Shown here in pieces: positions 1-11,549 of a stretch of 64,000 bases of DNA (positions are counted from its first letter, which is position 1; the number at the start of each line of letters is the position of its first letter). The notes beneath the pieces were generated by a model. It saw nothing but the letters and a program-made list of their open reading frames with translations, was not told the origin of the DNA and ran no database searches. Both the position numbers and the translations under genes were made by a program. Source of the stretch: Marsupella aquatica (Eukaryota > Marchantiophyta); the NCBI GenBank assembly GCA_973895155.1, contig OZ316899.1, positions 5,828,001 through 5,892,000 of the forward strand, in the 5' to 3' direction.

Positions 1-139
1 CTCAACATCTTGACCTCGCCTCAACATCTTGCCATCCCCTCAGAATCTTGCCCTCACTCTAAATCTTTCGTGCAACGCACGGGCATGGGGCTAGTCCCCT
101 ATAAAAGCCATTCTTGAGCCGAAATCTTTTGGCACGACA
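1..139. repeat. Terminal fragment of an LTR-like repeat
   Basis: The stretch from about 93 to 139 (TATAAAAG at 100-107, then the GCCATTC, GAAATCTTT and GGCACGACA blocks) matches the last ~45 bases of the two 849-bp LTRs ending at 30185 and 34304. The homology stops at 139, where those LTRs end. Bases 1-60 hold three imperfect copies of a CTCAACATCTTG phrase. The rest of the element lies left of the window or is lost. The TATA motif is on the plus strand, as in the two complete LTRs. Confidence 0.55.
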
Positions 140-225
140 CCGGCCTAGTCGAGAGTGAAACCTGCGGGAATCGGCTTGTGCAGGGGGGTTTGTTGGGTTT
201 AGGGAGCCATGGGACGCACCACATG
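140..225. repeat. Dispersed 85-bp repeat, copy 1 (inverted relative to 36060-36147)
   Basis: This stretch is nearly identical, in reverse complement, to 36060-36147. Shared blocks are GAAACCTGC, GGAATCGGCTTGTG, the run of Gs, and TTTAGGGAGCCATGGGACG. Neither copy holds a convincing open frame, and I do not recognise the family. Confidence 0.6.
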
Positions 226-794
226 GTTCTAAAGTGGATTTGGGTATATGGAACCCTGGATGATTAAAAATGAACATTCTCCATTGTATTTTGAGTGGAC
301 AACCTTCTCAGATTGGTGATTGGCTTAGCAAATTATATGAATAGAGTAGAGTGGAGATAGAGGATGACATTGTTTGGATTTTGAACGTTTTGACCCAATG
401 CCTAGCCGGGTTATTCATGGAATATTCTCTTTGCACATGTTGTTTTGGGACATATTATTGACCTTTTAGTTGAAGGAATTTTCCTGTTTCCTTTTTGCTA
501 TTTCCTGTTTGGATTTTCCTGTTTCCTGGCACGGTGGTCATACCCGTCGCCAACTTTACCATGACATATTCAGTAATGTATAACTAAGCTGCCTAATCTG
601 CACAAAATGTTTCATAAGATTTGGATTACATAGCCAATTAGACGGATTTCTACTATCGCCGTTCAGTTTAATTTGACACTCCATAAAATCATTACCGACA
701 AATGATTCTATAACTACCAAAATGTATCAAAACTTTGAGGCTACAACGTTCCGCTATTTCCTACAAGTAAATGTGTGCGATGTTTACTAGAAAT
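226..794. other. No recognisable gene
   Basis: AT-rich sequence without an open frame I would support. A TTTCCTGTTTCC phrase repeats three times near 485-530. Nothing else stands out. Confidence 0.5.
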
Positions 795-1598
795 TTATAT
801 TTTTTGTACATTCACTTTAGTGTACACCCCCAATTCAACTCTTGCCGAGAGGAGATCATTAATTTTTACCCATAGATTCTGGACATTGTCACACATCTCC
901 CATAGCCTAGCCTGCACATCTACATAAAGGCTCATAAGCTTTTGGAAGTCTGACTTGGTGTCCGCAATCTCTGCATCCAAACTCTTCAGCAACTCCTTAG
1001 CAAACCCAAAGTCAACATTAGCACATTTTGAACACTCGGCACTGGGCGAGTCCTTGTGGCTGGTTATGTTGTCACGACCGCGGAACTTAGCCGCACCACC
1101 TATGGGCATCTTCAACTTCTCATTCATTTTGTTTGCACCACCAATAGCCTTGCCATTATCTGGAGATCTCAACAGACGAGGAGCTTCACCATCACGGTTA
1201 GGCAGTGTGGTAGCCATTGCAATAGGATGTTTCCTGGGGCGACCTCGTTTCCTCTTCTCTGTCAAGAGCCGAGGAGCTTCATTATCAGGTAACGCGATTG
1301 ATATTAGGATGGGATGCTTCCTGGGATGACCTCATTTCCTCTTCTCTGTCAAGAGCCGAGGAGCTTCATTATTAGGTAACGCTATCAACATTATGATGGG
1401 ATGCTTCCTCGGCCAACCTTGTTTCCTCTTCTCTGTCAAGAGTCGAGGAGCTTCATTATCAAATAACGCTATCAATATTACAATGGGATGCTTCCTTGGC
1501 CGACCTCGTTTCCTCTTCTGTGGGACGACGCCCAAAATGGTGGAGATAGTGGGTGTGTGTCTATCTTGGGCACCAATCACAGACTCCACTCTGGCCAT
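795..1598 (-). pseudogene. AT-hook protein gene with tandem hooks, one nonsense codon
   Basis: On the minus strand an ATG at 1598 opens a frame that runs to 795 with one interruption, a TGA at 1332-1334. The pieces on both sides are in the same frame (about 268 codons). The protein holds four copies of a 29-residue unit around KRKRGRPRKHP, the AT-hook core (GRP flanked by basic residues) that binds the minor groove of AT-rich DNA. Hooks 1 and 4 are intact. Hook 2 reads QGWP. Hook 3 carries the stop where Arg is expected (CGA to TGA) and a His for the core Arg. The C-terminal ~80 residues contain a Cys pair (CSKC) and a probable coiled coil. AT-hook function is established for the motif; the role of this gene is unknown. 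It could be a transposon-borne gene. No promoter seen. Confidence 0.6.
1178..1531. repeat. 87-bp tandem repeat encoding the AT-hooks
   Basis: The phrase GAGGAGCTTCA starts at 1178, 1271, 1358 and 1445. The last two intervals are exactly 87 bp and the first is 93 bp. Each unit keeps the coding frame of the AT-hook pseudogene, so the array arose by in-frame duplication. Confidence 0.85.
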
Positions 1599-1889
1599 GG
1601 TATCATACAGTACATTAGTTAGAAATGATAGAAAAATTATAAATTTTGAACTTTTTCTAAGTCAAAGGTGCAGTATAGTTACCTTTTGTAGCAATTTAGA
1701 TCAACTGAACACTTTACCTAATGCCATGCTACACCGGAGACTACTTCCTATTCTGGATCTTGAACAACATCGGAAGTCTTTACCTTTCTATCGGCATTAC
1801 GCTCAAGACATGGATGCAATTTGAGAAGCTATGCAGACAAACGCTTTCACGAGAGTTCAGCAACCAGATCAGACAACACTACTCCAACA

Positions 1890-3065
1890 AGATTTTATTT
1901 GGAAATTTTTAGGAACTTTTCAAGTAAAACCCGCGAAAACCCACGGGAAGGGGGGCCAAAGTAGCCAAAACAACAGCCAAAAAAACCAAGCAACCAGGGC
2001 CAAAGTCCCAGTGAACAGAGGTAATCGGCACAGACACATATGAATTTAAAAAGAGACCAAACCTAAAGCAAGACAGTCGGACACCAGGAAGCCAGGGGAG
2101 ACCCCGGACCAACGGCCGGTCCGCAGTAGAAGGCCGCACACAACTATAGATCCGCCCTCTATGAGGTGCTCCGGTAAAAGCAAAAACTGTAGTAAAATAG
2201 CCAATTCTAAGGAGCCAAAGCTCACCTCAAATCCTAAAGCACCCTGTAAATCAGATCGCCTCACCATGTCACAAATGCATCCTTCCTTCCTTCCTATCCA
2301 CCTCCTCCTCTCAGTGATCATCACATCCTTGGCAAGGAGTAGCCACGAGTGCTTGCGGCCAGGGCCAAAAGTATCACACAGCCCATGAATGTTAGCAGCC
2401 ATTTCAGATAGGACTAGGTTTAAGTTGAAGGATCTGCTTTTAAGGGGGTTGAAAAGCTGGTCATTTTGAGCATTCCAAAGTGCCCACAGGACCTGATACA
2501 CAATGAATGCCACGATAGTGTTCGTGTGACGGGGTCCTTTAAAAGATCCAAGCAGCACTAGAATGTTTGCTAGAGGCCAAAGGATAAAACCAGGAAAAGT
2601 CTGGAACACCAAACTCCAACATTTACGAGCAAATTGGCACTCAAAGAAGAGGTGAGGGATAGACTCCAGTTCAGTAGAGCAAATTTGACACATACCATTG
2701 CTCTTTCCAATTCTGAGGGCCCGAGTGCCTATGAAAAGTCCTTGCGCGAGTACTCTCCAGACAAAGATGCGGGATTTCAGAGGAAGATCCGAAGTCCAGA
2801 GTGACAGCCAAAGGCTGTTCCAGCCCAACTCCGAAAGAGTTGAATGCCAGATCCGATTGAGGCGACGGTAGTCTGATCCTTTTGGGCGGAGCAGATGATA
2901 CATACGAACATTAGGTAAAGTGAATTTCCTCATCCGTTCAGGTTTGTCGGCCCACCGCCACTGCCCAACAGAAACAAGCCCAAACCGCAGTTGATCTGTA
3001 GTTCTGGTGAAATTGCTCAAGAATCCCAAGCTCAACTCTTTAGTCCTGTCGTCCAGGCTTCGCAT
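1890..3065 (-). mobile_element. 5'-truncated LINE (zf-RVT C-terminal part of pol)
   Basis: The minus-strand ORF 2046-3065 (339 codons) encodes the C-terminal region of a plant-type non-LTR retrotransposon polyprotein. Around residues 95-170 it shows the zf-RVT layout: a WTSDLPLKSRIFVWR stretch, then CQICSTELES, HLFFEC and a following Trp, the Cys-Cys-His-Cys zinc site after the reverse transcriptase. No reverse transcriptase or endonuclease lies upstream, which fits the 5' truncation usual for LINE insertions. An AATAAA signal on minus (about 1894-1899) lies past the ORF end. I see no clear poly(A) tail or target duplication. The ORF start is an arbitrary break-in point. Confidence 0.75.
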
Positions 3066-3167
3066 CCTAGCTAATTTACTAGAGTAGAGAGCGGTAGTGC
3101 TTGGAGAAGGATCTTTTAAATCCGCAATATCTCTCCAACAAGATTAGTTGTCCTACGACAATAGTTT

Positions 3168-4588
3168 AGATCAGCTGATCTCTGCAATTTTAATTAAATA
3201 GCTTAAGTAGTCAGAAAAGTCTCATACTTTTTCAGGAGGTAGCCCTTATGTAGTAGACCCTACCCTGAAAGTAGCCCTTATGTAGTTTAGAAGTTATTAG
3301 CATTTTAGTTTTGTAAAAAGCGTGAGTGCGCAAAGGCGCAACGGCGCAACGGCGCTTCCGACACTTGGAAAATTTTCCGGAAAAATGTATTTTTTATCCA
3401 ACAGCACTTTTCACCTATTTTATTAAGGCACTTAGACACCTCATAAAAGTCTAAAATTTTGCCAGCATGTAGCATGTATGTAATCCTTGCACCTAGAAAA
3501 TTTTCACCCCATTATGACCTTTGTGTTAGAAATTAAAATTCAGACAAAGTTACTATTTGTTAGTTTTATCACAAAAGTGCAAAAACACTTTTACTCCAGT
3601 TAACACTAGAGATTATTTTTGATTAGTTTTTATTTCCATGAGCATTCTAGTGAACCTTAAGTACTCCTGTAACATATTTTCATATTTTTTACTTTAGTTT
3701 ATGACCCTTAAGATATGAAAGGGCATGTCCTTTCATTATCTTGCTCCCCTTTAGTCCCTGCTAGCCTATATGTAGTAGAATTTTTGTCACTTTTAGTGTG
3801 AAGGAATTTCATGAGTGCTTAGTTGCAAGATTACAACTTTGTTACCTCCATTTGTAGCAAGCACTCCATTGCATATAAGTACTTAATACAAATAATTTCT
3901 TCCCCCTTCAAGTCTGAATGAATGAGAAGTTTGGACCCTTGAAATAAAATTGTTGTGATTGTTAAATCTTTGGTATATGTAGAAATAGATTCCTTGTTGG
4001 TGATGTTTCACATATTCCTTAGTTCTTGATGCATAATTGTTGGCGTGACATTGCTTGTGCACCGGATGCAAAGAATGTTATTCACCAATTACTTATGGCT
4101 TCAAATTTGATGATGATTGTATCTCTTATTCGTGACACAAAGTACCGATTGGATACAGAAGTGATTGATTACTAGTCTCCACTCAATATCTTGGAAGGAA
4201 AAGTAGAGACATGTTGACGGCATCTTAGTAATCATCCTAGTACCGTAATCCTTTCCAAAAATGTTCTTACGACCTAAATCATCTCAAATTAAGTGATGTT
4301 GAGGAGTCACCTTGGTTGTTTCCTAACTCCCTCACCATACCTCAAGATTTTCATTGTGTTTTGTTAATTGATTCTATTTTGTTATTTTATTTACAATGTT
4401 AAGCAAACATTCAAATCTGTGCCTTGCTGAGCAACCATAGTAAAAGGCTCAAACCTGTGTTTTTTGTTACTTAAGTCATTCATAAGTGCTAAATCATAGA
4501 AAATCAATCCTTTACATGTTCTTCTATAGGAATGAATACCGAGTTTTGGATCTTAAATGTTTATTTATATCCCTGGTGTGATACTACA
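3168..4588 (+). repeat. Left arm of a ~1.43-kb inverted repeat
   Basis: This arm matches the reverse complement of 24003-25439 along its length: the CTTTTTCAGGAGGTAGCCC block near 3230, the CCCTTATGTAGTAG block, the GGCGCTTCCGACACTTGG region near 3345, and GTGTGATACTACACA at the inner end. The outer end begins with the 14-bp palindrome AGATCAGCTGATCT. The arms enclose a ~1.4-kb interior, now split by the chromovirus. This suits a DNA element with long terminal inverted repeats, but no transposase or clear TSD is visible. Inversion-duplication is the alternative. Confidence 0.7.
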
Positions 4589-5784
4589 CATGGTGCTCTC
4601 CCCTGATGAGAAAGAAGGTGAAAATTGGAGGGCGCACCGCGCTGCCACATTGCCTTCATCTCCATCTTTGTTCGCGTCATGTTTACCAAGGACTTTCATA
4701 AGAATGAGTCTGGATGGAACGATTGTTTTACATCATATACCAAACGACCACTCAAATATCACACCAAATATGTACTAACCGGGATCGGGTAATGGAAGCA
4801 ATCGGCGTACGTATAATGGGTACATGTCTATTCACATGCATGTCACTTTCCTTCAACGCTATCTAGTCCGTGTTGAGGTGACTTGCAACGTACAAGACAA
4901 TCATCATCATCGCCACTAAAAATTCAGCAATTATTGGTATCCTACCCCTAGACGGTTGAAGGGACAACGACGTCCACTTGTAATAACGGGTACATGTCCT
5001 TTCACACACACTCCAGGTTTGGCCAACAAATGAGTTAATATTGATTTGACCTGCAACGGTCAAGACTGTCATGATTAGTTTTGGGGATTGTACGAGCGTA
5101 TGATTCCACAGTTACTATGTAATCCCATTTTGGCGAGGATCTCTGAGATCTGAGGCCAACAACTTCTTTGTTGAATTGACGACAAAGGGTTTAGGGTTTA
5201 AGTACATCTCGGAGAGGGTCTCCAAGATTTGGCGGTTCTCTCACTCGGCAACGGTCAAGATTATGATCTTAAGTTCCATTTTGGCGAGGGTCTCTAAGAT
5301 TCGGTTTCTTACTTTTTCCTGGTAAGTGAAATTTTGGCGAGGGTCGCACACATCCGATTACACTCTTTTTCCTGCAAAGTTCCATTCCGATGAGGGTCGC
5401 TGACATCCGGTTTCAGTGCCATTTTGGCGAGGGTTGCTCAGATCCGACAAACGACAAATGTATCCAAGGTGAGTAGGGTTTAGGATCACTACATCTCCGA
5501 GACCCTTGCCAAATTCCAACGGTGCCGTTTGGATGTCGGCGAGGTCGCCGAGAGGGAGAAAAGATCACACCAATATTGTGATAACGTAAGCTTTTTTATT
5601 AATGAAAAATGTCGTACAAAATTAGTCCATGATGCTAGCCCTGACCTTATTACTACGTGATGAGTTCAAGTAATGTCATGACATGACCTAGTGGCCAGTG
5701 GACCTTATCAACAATGCTATTCGCAATGATCATCAAGATTCTATGCCTTCACAGTCAAATATCACTAGAATAAAGCCTGTAGCC
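4589..5784. other. Interior of the inverted-repeat unit, left of the chromovirus
   Basis: No intact gene. Bases 5131-5510 hold seven degenerate copies of the GGCGAGGGTCTCTGAGAT-type core. On minus, 5784 down to about 5743 continues the F-box-like exon found at 23826-24037, followed by its stop. An AATAAA signal (minus, near 5605) sits beside a 3'-UTR block, GTACAAAATTAGTCCATGAT, shared with 34910-34932 downstream of the F-box-like gene at 35101-35739. Confidence 0.5.
5131..5510. repeat. Array of degenerate GGCGAGGGTCTCTGAGAT-type cores
   Basis: Copies near 5132, 5209, 5281, 5335, 5390 and 5425, and a reversed one near 5492, follow CCATTTTGGCGAGGGTCTCTAAGAT with variation. Most are preceded by TTCCATTTT. 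The same core recurs at 34760-34860, 43410-44870 and 47980-48240. Confidence 0.6.
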
Positions 5785-7254
5785 AGTGGTGGACCTTGCC
5801 ACCCAGCGCCCTCACCAATCCCAGCACTCACGCCTAAGTGCCCTTGGTGCCCCGACGCCTCCACGAAATACCCCGAGCAAGTACACTAGTGCCCCTTCCA
5901 CCGCCAGCGGCCCCTCCCATACAAAGCCGCACTCGCTCTCTAACACGACCGCTACTCAACGGTCCTCCCTATCTGCACAAGCAACCAAGCACCTCGGTAA
6001 GTAACCCTTCAGGATCTAGAACTCGCCAAGTCTAGCATCCTACTCAAGCTCGACAGACGTTGGTAAATAGGTCAGCGATAGGTCCTCCCGATGCCATAAG
6101 CCGGAACCAGAACCCATGCCCACTGTTTGTCCCGAACAGCTCTTTCCTTGGGCACGGCCCGGGTTCCCCCTCATACCTATCCATCACCAACTGACCGCCC
6201 TGACCCCAGAACATGCTCATGGCCCAATTAGCGTAGCTTGTCCTAAAGCTTGTCCCAACACGCCGGGACCCGAATGGCCCCGACTCTACCAACCAACTCC
6301 TGATTTGCCTCACTGGTGATCTAGGGGCTAAGCACCTTTGGAACTCAACCTCCACACCTACTTGGCCTTGCCGCCCCAATGCAAGCTCCCTTGGGAGACT
6401 CACGCGGCTTGGCTGCTGTTCGGTGGGATTTGGCAAGCGGGCGAGCTAACACCCACAAACCTTGAGCACCCATGGTGCCCCCAGACCCAGATGAGATCAG
6501 GAGAGCGTAGCCCTCCTCGAGAGGTTTCCAACGCACCCAAGAAGTCCCCCAATGGACTTCCCGTTAGGAAGATATCATCATTTATGTTTGGCGGTTTCCC
6601 TTAGTGTCGCGACCCCTGCGGCTCACGACTTTGGCTCGCCCTTAGCCCCCAGGGAGACATCACTCCCCTCATATATGCTTTTGGAGACCTGCCACCCCCG
6701 GACCAGCTTTGGTCCCTAAACATTTGGCCCCCAACCCGGATCCTATCGCGCATAATGGGCGCGCCACCAACTGGCAACGCCCATAACTTTCTCGTTAGGC
6801 ATCCGTAAGCGGAGTGCCTTAGCCCGGTGTGATCGGGCCAACCCAGTGCTCATGGCTAGGCCCTCAGGTCTCATCGCCGCTTGGGCCCAACCCAGATCGG
6901 GCCATAACTTGCACCCCAAGCGTCCGTTGCCCATGGCGTCAACTCCATTGGCCTTGGGCCCAAGAGGAGCTCACACTCAAGCCCTCAGAACTCAAAGTCC
7001 ATCCAGAGGTCTGGATGACCATCCTTGAGCCCGGCCCATTTCCCCTTGACCCGACCAGCTATCAGCTAGTCCAAGTCCTTAGTGTCTGTCCCCAGCTTGG
7101 CTCCTTGCCTTGCTAGTGCCACGTCTCATTGCCCATAAGTCTCCCCATGCTAAGTCCTCCCCGGATGGCCTATCCGGGTCTGGACCATAAGGGAGCTCGG
7201 CATCGGAGTCAGCGACGCCGGAGCTAAGTGTTAAGGTAGTCGAGTTCCGCGACT
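5785..7254 (-). repeat. Chromovirus 3' LTR
   Basis: Direct copy of 22340-23825. On plus it begins AGTGGTGGACC and ends CGCGACT, so the LTR termini by TSD reasoning are AGT...ACT rather than TG...CA. It is preceded by TAGCC (5780-5784) and followed by the polypurine side of the element. Confidence 0.88.
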
Positions 7255-7268
7255 TGCACCCCCCCTTA
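7255..7268 (-). promoter_or_regulatory. Chromovirus polypurine tract
   Basis: On minus the bases directly before the 3' LTR read AAGGGGGGG then TGCA. A purine tract abutting the 3' LTR primes plus-strand DNA synthesis in LTR retrotransposons. Position and composition are seen; the role is family knowledge. Confidence 0.7.
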
Positions 7269-7689
7269 AAAATGGTCACGTCCGCGTGACCTCAGTAAAC
7301 GTTCCAACACGCCTAGACCACTTTGGGCCTTAAAATTTTATGAGGTAACAAATGGTTTGCCCATAAGGCTGATGCAAACCAGGTTGGTATGCGCATTCCA
7401 GACTTAGGAAATTCCAACCTATCCCACTTATCCAAGTAGGATGCCAGTCCAAACGGGTAAGCTAACTCCAAACTCGTCGGACCCCTTGTCCTCCCCTTGG
7501 GGCACTCCCCTTTGGTTCGAACTAGCCCGCCCACAGATGTAGGGCGGGCACCATCAACTTCCACTTGCGAAAAGCAAATCGGCCGCCCAACAACCTCTAG
7601 CACCAACGCAATCCGACTTTATTCTTAAGAGGCCAAGAGGAGTGGAACTAGGATACAACTCACAAAGGTAGCTACGGCTGCCTGTACCC

Positions 7690-8327
7690 ATTCACAACGG
7701 CGGTAGGCCACTTCGCTTACGATAGCTTCCACGGATCTCTGATGCATTACCCAAATTTTCTTCCGGTTCCCAAGTACTCTCGGCCTGGTCATAGCTAGCC
7801 TACTTCACCAAATACTCCAAGATTTGCCTTCCCAATTTGCGTTTGTAACGGTGGTCCAGAATTGCCTCCACCTCAAACTCCTCAGTGTCCTCCACCAGCA
7901 TGGCATCCGAACGCAAGACCTAATCCCGGTTGGGATCATTGTCTTTGACAAACTTCTTGAGACGGCTAACATGGTAGCTTTTGCACACGCCCATTTCCTT
8001 GGGTGTCTCCAACACCACCAGAACCGGATTATCCTTGTGGGCCCATCGTATAATGCGATAGGGCCCCGCATATCTGGGAGCCAGCTTCCTACTTATGTTC
8101 CCGTGGTATTGCTCAGGTCTCAACAGCAACCAGACGCTCTCCCCAATTTCAAAGCTTACCTGGCATTGATGTTTATCCCCTTGCTCTTTGTACCGAATTT
8201 GGGCAAGGGTCATACCCTTGGTAGCCCCTTCCACAACTAGGCACCGCTCTCGAATAAAATCGTCCGCGAAAGGAACCTTGCTTTCCGTCTGCCAAGCTTC
8301 CGGATTTATAAACCAGGAGGACGCCAA
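7690..8327 (-). pseudogene. Chromovirus integrase C-terminus and chromodomain
   Basis: The 7920-8327 frame holds the integrase C-terminal region, with the GPYRII, LAPRYAGPY and HVSRLKKF blocks. A TAG at 7920-7922 interrupts it. The same frame continues with FEVEAILDHRYKR, then EYLVK, a TAG at 7800-7802 where the chromodomain normally has Trp, then ASYDQAESTWEPEENL. That order is the C-terminal chromodomain that defines chromoviruses and, by family knowledge, steers integration toward heterochromatin marks. The frame joins the integrase core at 8306-8749 by a frameshift. Confidence 0.85.
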
Positions 8328-9202
8328 GTGGCCAACACAAACGACGCAAACCCCATCGCTGAATGCTTGGTCGAGTTATACCTAAACTCAACCATTGTTA
8401 AATGCTTTGCCCAATCCTTTTGATTGGCCGTCACAAAGTGACGCAAGTAGTCCTCCACGATACCATTAACCAATTCCATTTGGCCATCTATCTTATGATG
8501 ATATGCTGATCCCCTAGTCAGGTCCATTCCGGATAACCGGAACAACGCCTTCCATAAATGGCCCGTGAACTTGTTATCACGATTGGACAGGATATGCAAT
8601 GGCAATCCCCATTGTCGAAAGACATTGTCAAACACTAGATCGACAACCTCTGTAGTAGGCACGAAATACGCCATCTTGGAAAAACGATCCACAATTGTTA
8701 AGATGGAGTTACTACCGTGGGACTCAAATAACTCAACAATGAAGTCCATGGAGATAGACTCCTATGGAGCCGCAGCTACTGGTAAAGGTTGCAGCGGTCC
8801 TCCTTTTGCCCTATAGACCGTTCGGTTCTTTTGGCATGAGTAACAACTTTGCACGTGTTGAAGGACCGATTGCTTCATGTCCGGCCAATACACATCTCGC
8901 GACATGCTGCGATACGTAGCGGCTTGTCCTCCATGCCCTCCCCAGGGCGAGTCGTGGTACTTTTGCAGAACCTCTAACCTTAGAGACTCTGGTATGTACA
9001 CACACCTCTGCTTGTATCACCATAACTGAAAATTATGCGTCGTATCCAACCCCAACGATACGTGCCTTACCTTGCCTTGGCTGCCCCCATTGCTTCGCCA
9101 TTCCTTAGCTAACCTGTCATCCCCATACGCCGCGGCCAGAACCTTTGGCCACTCGGATTCGAGCATCGTGATCCCATTGACACGATGTTGGTCCTTATGC
9201 AA
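8306..9202 (-). pseudogene. Chromovirus integrase, zinc-binding and catalytic core
   Basis: The N-terminal H2C2 zinc site is at 8765-9001: HDSPWGGHGG with two His, then CYSCQKNR. The core (8306-8749) has MDFIVELF with the first catalytic Asp and VDRFSKMAYF. The second acidic position reads SNRD where the family has SDRD, so Asp is replaced by Asn. The Glu is kept in DGQMELVNG. In-frame stops at 9017 (TGA) and 8762 (TAG) break the frame; at the latter the family usually has Trp before ESISMDFI. The integrase would be inactive even without the stops. The function in intact relatives is cDNA insertion. Confidence 0.88.
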
Positions 9203-9916
9203 TCATGCGTTAGCTGCCGTATTTGTCTTCCCTGGAATGTGGCGGACTTCAAAATCAAAATCCGCCAAGAACATCTGCCAGCGCATTTCCTTAGGGTTCA
9301 GTCTTGGCTTAGAACTGAAGTACCCGCCTGGCAAACTATCTGTGTGGATTACCACTTTGGGACCGTTCTTAAGGTAAATCTCCCACTTCTTCAACGCATA
9401 GATCACAACATACATTTCCCTTTCCGGTGTGATCCAATGATTTTCCAACTTACATGACTCAAAGGCCACAGGACGCCCATCTTGGTGAAGACAGGCGCCA
9501 ATGGCGTAATCACTTGCGTCTGTCCAAATCTCAAACGGTTTTCCCATCTCAGGTAACTTTAGAACCGGCGGCGTTATCATAAGCCGCTTAAGTTCCAGGA
9601 ATGCTAACTCGCAATCCTGTGTCCACACAAACACTTTGTTTTTCAACATTAGCGCATTTAGGGGCCTCGCAATCCTTGCATAGTCTTTCATGTATCTCCG
9701 ATAGAACCCCGTAAATCCTAAGAAGGCTCTAACTTGCCTTACATTGGACGGGCGCTCCCATTCTTTGATCTCCTTAAGCTTGTCCTGACTAGGCGTAATC
9801 CCTTCCGGGGTAAAGGTATGGCCAAGGAACTGAATCTCGTTCATCACAAACTTGCACTTGCTAGGTTCAGCAAAGAGACGAGCCTTACAAAGGCGAGAGA
9901 ACACTTCTCTGAGCAA
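9203..9916 (-). pseudogene. Chromovirus RT C-terminal part and RNase H
   Basis: The first ~90 residues hold the RT thumb/connection (CKFVMNEIQFLGHTF, then RAFLGFTGFYRRYMKDYA). RNase H follows: FEIWTDASDYAIGA with the first Asp, EREMYVVIYALKKW with the Glu, HTDSL, and RHIPGKTNTAAN at the end. It is in frame with the RT ORF across a TAG at 9917-9919 and with the integrase leader across a TGA at 9203-9205. Intact RNase H degrades the RNA template during reverse transcription. Confidence 0.9.
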
Positions 9917-10564
9917 CTACTCATGTTCCTCCAACGTTTTCGAGTAGATTAGGATGTCGTCAATAAAGACGACCACTCCTTGGTCCAACAAGTCATGGAA
10001 GATGGTATTCATCATCTTCATGAACATTGCGGTTGCATTACACAACCTGAACGGCATAATTAAAAACTCATAGGATCCAAACCTTGTGCCCATTGCGGTC
10101 TTATACTCGTCTCTCTTAGCCATGCGGATCTGGTAATACCCAGACCGCAAGTCCACCTTTGAAAAATTCTTAGCCCCGGAGAAGCAATTGAAGAGGTCAT
10201 CCATATGAGGTAACGGGTACTTGTTCTTTACTGTCTGCTTATTGAGGGCCCGGTAATCTGCGCACAATCTCAAAGTACCATCCTTTTTGGACACAAACAG
10301 CGTGGGCGCCCCGTAAGGACTCTTACTAGGGCAAATGAACCCTTGGTCGATCAACTCTTCCAAGGCGTTCTTCAACATCATTTGCTCATTCAAGTTTAGA
10401 CGATAAGGAGCTTTAGCTTGAGGAGCCAAACCCGGCTCCAACTCAACTTGGTGATCCACTTCTCTCCGCAAGGGTAAACCTTTAGGTAGCTTATGCGAGA
10501 GCACGTCATTGAATTCCTCTAAAATTTCAGGAATTTGACCGCAGTCGGGCTTGACCTTAGCTTA
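9917..10564 (-). pseudogene. Chromovirus reverse transcriptase, palm and fingers
   Basis: Residues follow the Ty3/gypsy RT order: [42 protein letters not shown], then the catalytic [11 protein letters not shown]. The GLTNAPATF stretch of the family is degraded to RLCNATAMF. The frame remains open upstream to a TAA at 10562-10564. Beyond that, 10570-10908 continues the coding region in a shifted frame, so the start shown here is a break, not a true initiation site. Confidence 0.92.
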
Positions 10565-10569
10565 CTTAA

Positions 10570-11433
10570 CCTTTGGCTGCAAAGTAGCCTCCTTAACTAA
10601 GTGGAGATGAAAGAAGAAACATTCATGTCCACCCTTGAAGTCTTTACACCATTGCTTTGCCGATACACACGGAGACAACCACGACACTTTACTTACTTTG
10701 AGAAATCTTTCTTTATTTTTGGTAACTTTGTGTACAACGATGGGCTCACCGCCCTTATTGGGAAATGGAGCACTTCATCCCCCGGTTTCAAGGTAACATT
10801 GTGCTTCCTGAGATAACCTACCGACAAAATGAAGTCTACGGCTAGACCGTCTAGAACGTAGAACATCTCTAGACTAACAAAATTTTGTTGTTCGCCTATG
10901 ACCTCTACTCAAAGTCTATGCACTACTCTCGACACTACCCCGTTTGTGTTGTTGGCAAACTTGCACACTAACGATTGTAGCAACTCTTTCACGTCCACCC
11001 CAAGAGGTGCTGCCGCCTGCCCACTTATGAAGCAAGCGGTCGCGCCTGTATCCACCAAAGCAACACCCAGATTACCGTTAGAAGTGACATTCACAAAAAT
11101 CAGTTTTTCAGGATCCATTGTCTTAACCTTAGGTATCTTCTCTTGCAACAACACCTTCTCTCTGGCAGGAACATCCCCTACAAGGACCTTGTCAGCTACT
11201 AAGGGTTTAGTTAGAGCGATACTTACCTTAATGCTCTTTTGCCCTCCACCATCTTTGCTTGGCTTGCCACCTTTTGTGGAACAATCCTTACTTTGATGGC
11301 CCATGGCACCACATGTGAAGCACAAACCTTCAGCCCGCCTCTGCTCCGTGAGTGTCTGCTTCTTTGCTTTCTGTGCCGATGAGGTTCCTTTCTTGAAATT
11401 TCCGGTCTTCACATTTTGCTTAGCTTCTCCATT
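10570..11433 (-). pseudogene. Chromovirus gag C-terminus (zinc knuckle) and aspartic protease
   Basis: From the CACTA boundary at 11433 the frame gives a basic linker, a CCHC knuckle CFTCGAMGHQSKDC (nucleic-acid binding), and the retropepsin active site LVDTGATACFIS. A TGA at 10909-10911 interrupts it, after which the same frame continues with YVLDGLAVDFILSVGYL, the C-terminal protease strand. The next part toward RT is in another frame. Codon phase at the boundary matches the other gag half, which ends at 20914, so the CACTA target duplication restores the frame. Confidence 0.88.
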
Positions 11434-11549
11434 CACTACTACATATTGGCCCCTTTTGTGAAGGTGTTTTTCGATGTTGGGAAGGCCTTGTGATGTTAGC
11501 GCCTTCAAATATTTTGTGATCAAACATGCATCACAATATCCCATGCTCT

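Noticed and set aside
1178-1531. Regular direct repeats resembling a CRISPR array
   Set aside because: The units are continuous coding repeats of the AT-hook pseudogene with no unique spacers, and the window is eukaryotic.
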